A DNA stretch of 64,000 bases, taken from positions 150,577-214,576 of the forward strand of contig JACJZF010000006.1 of NCBI GenBank assembly GCA_020635725.1, read 5' to 3'. The translations under genes were made by a program, and so were the position numbers. Each line of letters opens with the position of its first letter. Within the stretch, counting starts at the first letter, position 1. The DNA is from Flavobacteriales bacterium (lineage in GTDB: Bacteria; Bacteroidota; Bacteroidia; Flavobacteriales_F; PHOS-HE28). The notes under the pieces are model-generated. The model ran no database searches and had not been told where the DNA came from. It saw only the letters and a program-made list of their open reading frames with translations. This document shows positions 8,836 to 15,923 of this stretch, one piece after another.

Positions 8836-11800
8836 TTATCGACGCACGAACCGGGCGTTGCCCAGTTGATTGCCGTTCTCATCCGTCAGGTCCAGGAGGT
8901 AGCTGCCCGCCTCAATGTCCAAGGGCACCTCGAACTGGCTCACGCCCTCAGGCACGCCCGTGTTGCCGGCACGCACCACGCGACCGCTGGCATCCAGCAC
9001 CCTCCAGTACACGGTGCCCTCGGCGGCTGCCTCCAAGCTGGCCCAGATGGTCTCGCCTGCCGGGTTCGGGTACACGCTCAGGCCACCGCTCGCGCGGAAG
9101 AAGGCCGTGCGGGTCTCCGAGTAGCTGCGCGCCCCGCCGTTATCCACTTGATCCAAACGGTAGTAGTTCACGCCCAGCTTCGGGCTGCGGTCCACGAAAT
9201 CGTAACGGGTCACGTTGCTGGTGTTGCCCATGGCCGCCACTTGGCCGATGGGCTCGAAGGTGAAGCCATCGAAGGAGCGCTCCACCACGAAGTGCGACGT
9301 GTTGCGTTCGCTCGCGGTGTGCCACTTCAGGTCCACCTGGTGAGCGCCCGGGGTGGCTTGGAAATCCAGGAATTCAACCGGAAGCAGACAATCCAGGATG
9401 GTGTTCGGCGTGTTGTTCCAGACCAGGTCAAAGGCCAGCCCATTCTGGCTCCAGTTATCCACATAGAGCATGTAGGTCTGGTTAGCGAGCACCGGAAGCG
9501 GACTGCTCCACGGCGGTCCGATAGCGCCTTCGCTCGCGTTGGCGTATCCAGCAGCCAAACCGGTATTGGCCCAGGTGCCGGACCAGTTGCAGCGGATGGG
9601 CGGCGAGTTGGGCGGACAGACCGGGCTGCCCGAGTAGGGGCCCCAGATGGCGAAATCATAGTCCGTGTTCGGTCCTACCTGGATCGCGAAAGCGATGGTA
9701 CCAGCGGAGTTCGTGGTGAAGCGGAACCATCCGCCGGAGCGCTCACCGGACAGACAGCCATCATTCGCCGGATTCAGGTCCTGGTTTCCGAAATCGCTCG
9801 GAGCCAGGTTGATGTTCTGGTTGTTACACACCTCGAAGGAGCCCACGCAATCGCTAATCGGGGCCGGTGGCACGTTGCAATCCGAGTTCACCACGAAACC
9901 GAAGGGCGCGCTCGGCGGATTCGAACTCGTGAACATGGCGAAGCCGTTGCTGGCCTGCACCGTGTAACTGATCTGGTTCTGGAAACCGGCACCGCCGGAG
10001 TTGTAGGTGAGCGTGATCACCGTGCCCAATGGAGCGCCGAATACGATGCTGCCGTTGTTGCCGAAGACCGTGTAGTTCGTGCAGGAGCCGCCGATGCACA
10101 GCGTCACGTAACTCGCGCCCCAGCCATCGCCACCGTTATCGGTCATGTTCAGGGTATAGTAGCAGCCGGCCGGGTTGACCGGGTTGCGGGCGCAGATCAG
10201 GAAGCTGCCGTCGTTGCCCGTTTGCCGCCAGACACGGATGTACACCGTGCTGCCAGGCGTGAGCCCGGTTACCGTGCCGCTGGGCAACAGCGCGCCGTTC
10301 GTGCTGCCGTTGATCGCGCAGCCACCGTTGCCGGCAGGGACTTGCGTGAGGCTCAAGTTGTTCGAGCCGCATGAGCCGGTTGCCGTATAGACCGCGTAGG
10401 CCGCATCCGTCATCTGCAGGTCATCCATGTTCAGCGAGAGCTGCCCGCTGGCCGGAACCACGGCCGTGAACCAAACGTCGTTGTTGGTGGGGGTTCCGCA
10501 GCTCGGAGCCGGGATGCTGACAGCGCCGGGGGCAGTGGTGCCCGTGGTGCTGGCGAAGGCATTCGAATAGGCCTGGCTGTAGTAGCAACCCGTGGTCACC
10601 GTCAGGGCCAGAGCACCGCAGGGGTTGTCGTTCGGCGGGGGCACGTTCTGCACCGCGCAGATGCTGGCCGTACCAAAGGCCGAGGTCTTGTTCCACATGC
10701 GGATGTAGTAGGTCACGCCGGGCGTGCCGGAAACCGTTAGGGCGGGCATGGTGCTCGCGCCGAAGTTGTCGTTGCAGCCAACTTGCGTGAGGCTCACCGG
10801 GCCCTGCGACCCGCAATTCGTTATGCTTCCGCTCGACACGGTGTACACGGCCATGGCCATGTCGGTGAGCGAGCCGGCCTGCGAGGTGATGGTCATGGAG
10901 CCGGTAGCCGGCATCACAGCGCTGAACCACACATCGCCACCGGCCACGGGTGTGCCGCAGCTCGGCGCGGGCACGGTGTACAAGGCCGCAATGGCCGTGG
11001 CGCTCTCCGTGGTGAAGGTGGTGTTGCTGCACGTGGTGGGCACAGCCAGCGCATAGGGCGCGCTGATGCTGCCGCAGGGGTTGTCGTTCGGCGGCGGTAT
11101 GGGCTCGTAGGCGCACACCTGGAAGGTGCCTTGGTTGGCTGCTCCAGATTGCGGCCAGCAACGGATGTACACTGTACTTCCTGGTGTTAAACCGCTCATC
11201 GAGGCGAAACCGCTGCACGCACAGCTTCCAGGAACTTGCGACAGAAGCCCAGGAGTCCCGGTGTACACGGCGAAGCTCATCTGGCTCGCGCTAACGGAAT
11301 TTAATATCACAGATAGATTGCCCGATGCGGGAACGCCCACGCTGTACCAGACATCATAGCCAGCGAAGCTGCCAGTCGGGGTGCCGCAACCGGGGTCCGT
11401 ATTGCAACCACTGGGCAGAGGACCAGAGGACAGAGTCGAGAACGTGGTCGTGCCGTTCGTGAATGCACAAGCCACCGGGGCAGGACTACCTAGGGAAATA
11501 GCACCTGTGGGTTCGTCGTTGATTGGAGGAGGTGGAACGGGATTGCAGAACACTTGAATCGTGCCGCACCGCGTATTATTAACGGAACAGTTGCCATCCC
11601 ACAGCCGAACCCGATAGCCCCCTGAAGTGGTTGGCACATAGGTCACCGTGGCATGTCCGTTGACAGTCCCGCAACCGTCGTCATCGGAGGTGGAGGCTCC
11701 ATTCGGGGCCCCAGTTCCCGTGGTATTGGTAATAGAGAGATAGGAGTCCCAGTTCGTGGCTGCTCCGCACATTGTGAATGTGTACATGTACCCTACACAC

Positions 11801-12495
11801 ATGTAATAAGTGAAATACTGTCCAGCACACATGTCCACCGAGAACGTGGCGGGGCAAACCGAACAATTCAAGCCTGTGGGAATCCCCTGGTTTGCGGGTG
11901 GGTAATTCGACGCGTATGCAGGAAATGTAAATGTGTGGAAGGCCGTGCCGCTCACGGTTGCGTTCTGACTAAGTTGGACTGTATTGGTCCCACAGGTACC
12001 TCCCGAAATGGTCGTGGAGGCTGGAACGTTGGGTCCAATTACACCAATAGGTGGACTGGTAATCATCGACGGGTTGCAGCCGGTAATCGTGACCAAGTTT
12101 GACCCGGCAGTGGTGGTCATTGAGAGGCTTAAGGTCATATTCGACGGCAGGGTGGGCGTATTCCAATTCGGAATGCTATTCCCAGCGGCGGTCCCGGTTA
12201 CAGATGCGGGGATGCTAATCGTGAAGGTGGTAGCGTTCACGATGGAGGCGATTGTGGCTCCAACGGGGATGTTCGGACCAGAGATGAGCTGCCCAACCAC
12301 CATTCCTTGGGTCGTGTTGGGAGCGGAAATGGTTACGGTCGTACTGCCAGAGGTAGTAGTAGCAGTGAATGCGGTGAGCACGGGCGTTTGGCCAACTGGT
12401 GCCGAGAAGGCAGTCAAGCAAGGTGGAACCTGCGCCATCGCATTCCCCGCGAAGAGTGCTGCACCGATAACGCTGAGGAGGTAGTTCTTCTTCAT
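8836..12495 (-). CDS. Large T9SS-secreted surface protein (PPC-like repeats), partner of a small secreted protein
   Basis: A protein of 1219 residues. The signal peptide covers about 1-22 (MKKNYLLSVIGAALFAGNAMA). Two mini-domains of the type ISGPNIPVGATI and IGPNVPASTTI follow, then a Cys-rich module (CSVCPATFSVDMCAGQY), three PPC-like units starting near 327, 470 and 620 (NDEPTGAI, NDNPCGSI, NDNPCGAL), a NGGDGWGASYV module (~778), a DYDFAIWGPY module (~883-1038), an Fn3-like domain and a type A sorting domain (VYPNPAGETIWASL ... NARFVRR). It is predicted to be displayed on the cell surface. It begins 9 bp after the stop of the 146-residue secreted protein gene and ends before a hairpin at 8791-8817. 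Together they form a bicistronic unit that recurs twice more upstream. Confidence 0.88.
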   Translation of the reverse strand: MKKNYLLSVIGAALFAGNAMAQVPPCLTAFSAPVGQTPVLTAFTATTTSGSTTVTISAPNTTQGMVVGQLISGPNIPVGATIASIVNATTFTISIPASVTGTAAGNSIPNWNTPTLPSNMTLSLSMTTTAGSNLVTITGCNPSMITSPPIGVIGPNVPASTTISGGTCGTNTVQLSQNATVSGTAFHTFTFPAYASNYPPANQGIPTGLNCSVCPATFSVDMCAGQYFTYYMCVGYMYTFTMCGAATNWDSYLSITNTTGTGAPNGASTSDDDGCGTVNGHATVTYVPTTSGGYRVRLWDGNCSVNNTRCGTIQVFCNPVPPPPINDEPTGAISLGSPAPVACAFTNGTTTFSTLSSGPLPSGCNTDPGCGTPTGSFAGYDVWYSVGVPASGNLSVILNSVSASQMSFAVYTGTPGLLSQVPGSCACSGFASMSGLTPGSTVYIRCWPQSGAANQGTFQVCAYEPIPPPNDNPCGSISAPYALAVPTTCSNTTFTTESATAIAALYTVPAPSCGTPVAGGDVWFSAVMPATGSMTITSQAGSLTDMAMAVYTVSSGSITNCGSQGPVSLTQVGCNDNFGASTMPALTVSGTPGVTYYIRMWNKTSAFGTASICAVQNVPPPNDNPCGALALTVTTGCYYSQAYSNAFASTTGTTAPGAVSIPAPSCGTPTNNDVWFTAVVPASGQLSLNMDDLQMTDAAYAVYTATGSCGSNNLSLTQVPAGNGGCAINGSTNGALLPSGTVTGLTPGSTVYIRVWRQTGNDGSFLICARNPVNPAGCYYTLNMTDNGGDGWGASYVTLCIGGSCTNYTVFGNNGSIVFGAPLGTVITLTYNSGGAGFQNQISYTVQASNGFAMFTSSNPPSAPFGFVVNSDCNVPPAPISDCVGSFEVCNNQNINLAPSDFGNQDLNPANDGCLSGERSGGWFRFTTNSAGTIAFAIQVGPNTDYDFAIWGPYSGSPVCPPNSPPIRCNWSGTWANTGLAAGYANASEGAIGPPWSSPLPVLANQTYMLYVDNWSQNGLAFDLVWNNTPNTILDCLLPVEFLDFQATPGAHQVDLKWHTASERNTSHFVVERSFDGFTFEPIGQVAAMGNTSNVTRYDFVDRSPKLGVNYYRLDQVDNGGARSYSETRTAFFRASGGLSVYPNPAGETIWASLEAAAEGTVYWRVLDASGRVVRAGNTGVPEGVSQFEVPLDIEAGSYLLDLTDENGNQLGNARFVRR

Positions 12496-12504
12496 CGATG
12501 CGGG

Positions 12505-12945
12505 TTATTGGCGGTGAACGGGGATGGTGCTCAGGGGCTGATCCGGGTGGCTGGCGTTCCAGTCTTCCACAGCGGTTCGGTAGCGGGCCATGTCGGCTTC
12601 ATCGTCGCCGGTGGACACGAATACGGGAACGGCGGGCAGGGCTCCGATGCCAAGCTCTTCCGGGTTGCGCAGGCCGGGGGCCAGGGCCACACCGGTGCTC
12701 TGGATGGCGCCGCGGTAGCTGGCTTGGTCGAGCAAGGCGCTGGACTTCACCTGCACGATGGTCATGTCGTCGGAATGGAAGACCTGTGCGTAAGGGTCGA
12801 GGCTCGTTACCGACTCGATCACCTGCTTGTGCTGCACGTTGGTGAGCGGCGCTTCGGCCTGGAAGAACAGATAGCCCGGTGCCTGGGCAGCCGCGAACAA
12901 TGCAGGTGCCAGGAGCACCGCAGAGAAGAGGGTACGGATCAGCAT
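12505..12945 (-). CDS. Small secreted protein, first partner of a two-gene surface module (copy A)
   Basis: A protein of 146 residues with a signal peptide (MLIRTLFSAVLLAPALFAAA, cleavage after AQ). The mature part suggests a beta-alpha-beta-beta-alpha-beta pattern: QVIESVTSLDPYAQVFH, then MTIVQVKSSALLDQ and AIQSTGVALAP. The C-terminal tail is VPVFVSTGDDEADMARYR followed by A-x3-W-x3-HP. The tail matches that of the 148-residue protein at 15318-15764 (TGDPAGDDARY ... AWIEAHP). A longer ORF starts at 12993, but ATG 12945 begins the signal peptide and lies 26 nt below a TAACTTTC box. It sits 9 bp ahead of the 1219-residue T9SS protein gene. No family is recognised; the fold resembles HMA-type ferredoxin-like domains without a CxxC. 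Confidence 0.75.
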   Translation of the reverse strand: MLIRTLFSAVLLAPALFAAAQAPGYLFFQAEAPLTNVQHKQVIESVTSLDPYAQVFHSDDMTIVQVKSSALLDQASYRGAIQSTGVALAPGLRNPEELGIGALPAVPVFVSTGDDEADMARYRTAVEDWNASHPDQPLSTIPVHRQ

Positions 12946-12971
12946 GTGTGTACCGTATGTATGGTGGGAGC

Positions 12972-12979
12972 GAAAGTTA
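12972..12979 (-). promoter_or_regulatory. -7 box TAACTTTC upstream of module A
   Basis: TAACTTTC on the minus strand fits TAnnTTTG at seven of eight positions and lies 26 nt before ATG 12945. It would drive the small protein and the giant protein together. Confidence 0.45.
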
Positions 12980-13108
12980 GTTGAAGATTGCATCGCGCGT
13001 TACTGGGTGCCAACACCTTGTTAACCAGCAAGCTTGCATATCCATGCCTTCGCCGTTCAGGCGAAGACGAGCAGGAGGGCTCATGGGTTGCCGCGTGCCG
13101 AATGGGGT

Positions 13109-15316
13109 TCAACGCACGATCACCAGTCGGAGGTTCGCCAGGTGCCCGTCTGGCGTGGCAAGGCGGGCCAGATAGAGCCCTTCGGGCAGATTCGCCAAGT
13201 CGAGGTCGTGGCGGTCGTATCCACCCGGAGTGGCCCAGGAGGATTGCATTCTCACCCGGCCATCCGCATCGAAGACTTCCATAAGCACCTGACCCTCAAT
13301 GGCTGACCGGTACGTCAGGGTCGCCTGATCAGATGCGGGGTTCGGGACCAGTCGGGCATCGGCGCCGGTGGCACCGTGGAAGGCCACGGCCTCTGGGCTG
13401 AGGCCACGCTCGCCGGCGCTGTTCTCCAGACGCAGGCGGTACCGGTTGAGGCCCGCGAGGGGGGCATGGTCGCGGTGCCGGTAGCTGACGTCTGCTTGCT
13501 GACCAGCACCGGACTCGTATTCACCGATGACCGCGAACCGGCCGTCGGCCCCGGCGCGCTCCAACTGGAACCGCAGCCCGCTCGTGCTTCCGATCGCTGT
13601 CCAGCTCACATCGATGGCATCGGGGTGGTCTTGCGCGGTGGGGCCGATGAGTTCCAGGCCCAGGATGGTGCAGTCCAAAGAGGCGCCGCCCTGCAGGTTC
13701 CAGGTGAGGTCGAAGGCCACGCCGCTCTGCGACCAGTTGCTGATGTAGAGCAGGTACACCTGGCCGGCGGTGGCATTGAGGTAGCGCACCCATTTATCGC
13801 CCAGCGCATCTTCGGTGAGGTCGGTGGCGGAATAATTCAAGCCGGTGGTTCCTGCCGGAGCCGCGTAGGAGCAACGCACCGGCGCGCTGAGCGGTGGGCA
13901 GATGGTATTGGGCGTGCTGCCCGGCGGGTAGGGCCCCCAGATGGCGAAGTCGTAATCGTCGGTCGGGTCGGTGGGGTTGATGTCGAAGGCGACCTGTCCC
14001 GACGAGCTCACCGTGAAATTGTACCAGGTGCCTTGGCGCTCGTTGTCCGAGAGGCAACCAGCGCTGGTCGCGTTCAGGTCGGCCACGATCCCGGTGTTGT
14101 TCGTGGTGTTGTTGAAGCTCTGTCCGCTGCATACCGTGACGCTGCCCACGCAATCCTCGGGCGGGGCGGGCGGCGGCACACAGGTGAGGGTGCCCGCGTA
14201 CGCGATGCCCGCTGCGGGCGGCGATCCGGAGATGAAGAGCGGGCCGGCACCGAGCGTGAGCGTATAGGAGTTCTCGCCCTGGAAGGCGCCGCTGTTGTTG
14301 TAGTTCAGCACGATCACCGCGCCGGCCACGGCGGGGATGGCCACGAAGTTGCTGCTGGCCGCAACGGTGTAGTAGGTGTAGGCGCCGCCGTTGATGCTGA
14401 CCCCCACGTTGGAGCTTCCCCAGCCATCGCCGAAGGAATCGTAGAGGTTGAGCATGTACACGCAGCCGCCCGGCGGCACGGTGGCCACCCCTTGCACGCA
14501 CAGATTGAAGGTGCCGGTGGCATTGCCGTAGCCCCAGAAACGGATGTAATAGGTCTGGCCGGGGGTGAGGCCATTCAGGCTGAGCTGCGGCATGAAACCC
14601 GGTCCGCTGTCATCATCGCAGCCGATCTGGGTGAAGGGGCCCGAGCAGCTTGGCGCGCTGTACACGGCCATGACGCCATCGGTGAGCGTGCCCGCCAGGC
14701 TGGAGAGGTTCACCGTGCCATAAGGGCCCGCGACGAAGGAGAACCAGACATCCTGCGAGGCCCCGGTGTAGCTGCCGCAGGTGGGAGCCGGCGAGGTGCC
14801 CGAGTTGCCGCCGCCGACATTGGAATAGGTGTTGCCGCCGCAATTCAGCACGAGCGGCGTGCTGAGCGCCGAGCATGGATTGGTGTTGGTGACCGGAGGC
14901 GGTGGCAGCGCGCAGGTGATCACCAAGGGCGCGCACACCGCATTGGTCGCGCAGCTGAATTGGTCCACCAGCACGCGCAATTGCCCAGAGAAGGTGGCGG
15001 TCCAGGTCACGCTCGATTGCAGTCCGCAGGCATCATCGTTGTACCCTAGGCTGCCGCCGCCGGTATTGTTGTACAGCGTTATCTGTGTGTCGAAGGTGGC
15101 GCCGCAGGTCGAGAATGTGTACTGGCTGCCATTGGTGACATTCACCAGCGCGTATTGCCCGCCTTGCACGCAGGGCACGTTGGTTGTGCCCGGACAGGCG
15201 GGGGTGATGGCCCCACCGGCGATCACGGTGTTGTTATTGGCGCATTGGCCAAGAGCGGTGTTCGAAGCAGCCAGGGAGAGGAAGCCGACGAGCGCGCATG
15301 CGTAGCTTCTCTTCAT
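13109..15316 (-). CDS. T9SS-secreted surface protein, partner of small protein B
   Basis: A protein of 735 residues. The signal peptide MKRSYACALVGFLSLAASNT ends near LGQ. Then follow an N-terminal Cys-rich module (YTFSTCGATFDTQITLYNN, LGYNDDACG), one PPC-like unit (NPCSALS, DVWFSFVAG, YYIRFWGYGN), a YDSFGDGWGSSNVGVSING module (~284), a DYDFAIWGPY module (~386-551), an Fn3-like domain and a type A sorting domain (LVPNPASDQATLTY ... LRLVIVR). ATG 15316 was chosen over the longer frame to 15511 because the signal peptide starts there. The ATG lies 1 bp after the TAG of the small secreted protein gene (TAG-C-ATG), the tightest coupling of the three modules. Closest relative in the window by layout: the 614-residue protein at 41545-43389. 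Confidence 0.88.
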   Translation of the reverse strand: MKRSYACALVGFLSLAASNTALGQCANNNTVIAGGAITPACPGTTNVPCVQGGQYALVNVTNGSQYTFSTCGATFDTQITLYNNTGGGSLGYNDDACGLQSSVTWTATFSGQLRVLVDQFSCATNAVCAPLVITCALPPPPVTNTNPCSALSTPLVLNCGGNTYSNVGGGNSGTSPAPTCGSYTGASQDVWFSFVAGPYGTVNLSSLAGTLTDGVMAVYSAPSCSGPFTQIGCDDDSGPGFMPQLSLNGLTPGQTYYIRFWGYGNATGTFNLCVQGVATVPPGGCVYMLNLYDSFGDGWGSSNVGVSINGGAYTYYTVAASSNFVAIPAVAGAVIVLNYNNSGAFQGENSYTLTLGAGPLFISGSPPAAGIAYAGTLTCVPPPAPPEDCVGSVTVCSGQSFNNTTNNTGIVADLNATSAGCLSDNERQGTWYNFTVSSSGQVAFDINPTDPTDDYDFAIWGPYPPGSTPNTICPPLSAPVRCSYAAPAGTTGLNYSATDLTEDALGDKWVRYLNATAGQVYLLYISNWSQSGVAFDLTWNLQGGASLDCTILGLELIGPTAQDHPDAIDVSWTAIGSTSGLRFQLERAGADGRFAVIGEYESGAGQQADVSYRHRDHAPLAGLNRYRLRLENSAGERGLSPEAVAFHGATGADARLVPNPASDQATLTYRSAIEGQVLMEVFDADGRVRMQSSWATPGGYDRHDLDLANLPEGLYLARLATPDGHLANLRLVIVR

Positions 15317-15317
15317 G

Positions 15318-15764
15318 CTAGGGTGATTTGGTCGCTGGAGTTTGCTGGGTGCCGGCGCGGATCGCATCGTATTCGGCCGGGTGTGCCTCGATCCAGGCGC
15401 GCTTGGCCGCATCGTAGCGCGCATCGTCGCCCGCCGGGTCGCCGGTGTCGATCCGGACGGGGAATCCGCTGGACGACTCGTTGCGCGCATCCACCAGGGC
15501 ATAGGCACCACCTTGGTCGTTGAGCGCGGCGATGAGCTGATTAGCCGCGATGGTGTCGGAGATGCGCACCTTCAATATGCGTCCATCCACGGAGAGCACC
15601 GCTGCGGGATCCAGCTGACGGATCACATGCATGGCCAATTTGGTGGCGCCCGCGTCGATGTCAATCGCTGAGCGCAGCACATGCACCGCACCGGATTGCG
15701 CAACGCTTTGGTTCAGGCTGAATGCCGCATACGAGAGGATGACGAGGGTGATGCGACGGATCAT
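15318..15764 (-). CDS. Small secreted protein, first partner of a two-gene surface module (copy B)
   Basis: A protein of 148 residues with a signal peptide (MIRRITLVILSYAAFSLNQS, cleavage after VAQ). The mature N-terminal half follows a beta-alpha-beta-beta-alpha-beta pattern: HVLRSAIDID, TKLAMHVIRQLDPAA, ILKVRISD, NQLIAALNDQGGAYALV. The C-terminal tail FPVRIDTGDPAGDDARY ... AWIEAHPAEYDA is shared with the 146-residue protein at 12505-12945. It is separated from the following giant surface protein gene by a single base, so translation is almost certainly coupled. I recognise no characterised family. The role could be a periplasmic chaperone, a surface subunit or a regulator of its partner; none of these is shown. 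Confidence 0.75.
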   Translation of the reverse strand: MIRRITLVILSYAAFSLNQSVAQSGAVHVLRSAIDIDAGATKLAMHVIRQLDPAAVLSVDGRILKVRISDTIAANQLIAALNDQGGAYALVDARNESSSGFPVRIDTGDPAGDDARYDAAKRAWIEAHPAEYDAIRAGTQQTPATKSP

Positions 15765-15880
15765 GCGCGGCGGGAATGAACGGCGTTGCTGCCTATGCGT
15801 ATGACGCGAGGCCGCGCCTGCGGTTGTCTAAGGGAGAATGAAGATAAGGCCATCGGCGCTGCATGGCAAGCACCAAACGG

Positions 15881-15905
15881 ACGAGCCGGCTCACTGCCGG
15901 CTCGT
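15881..15905 (-). terminator. Intrinsic terminator-like hairpin after module C
   Basis: A perfect 10-bp inverted repeat (ACGAGCCGGC / GCCGGCTCGT) with a 5-nt loop lies 18 bp past the stop of the 893-residue surface protein gene. On the minus strand CCGTTTGG follows. It separates the transcription unit 18943-15924 from the one starting near 15764. Confidence 0.7.
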
Positions 15906-15923
15906 CAATCAGGTTGTCTGTAG

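Noticed and set aside
8836..12495. Internal repeats in the giant surface genes as a mobile or satellite element
   Set aside because: The periodic similarity follows the PPC-like protein domains in frame and is diverged at the DNA level, so it is protein-domain repetition.
13048..13066. Hairpin CTTCGCC/GGCGAAG between small protein A and the 735-residue surface protein gene
   Set aside because: The stem is only 7 bp and no T-rich stretch follows on the relevant strand; too weak to call a terminator.
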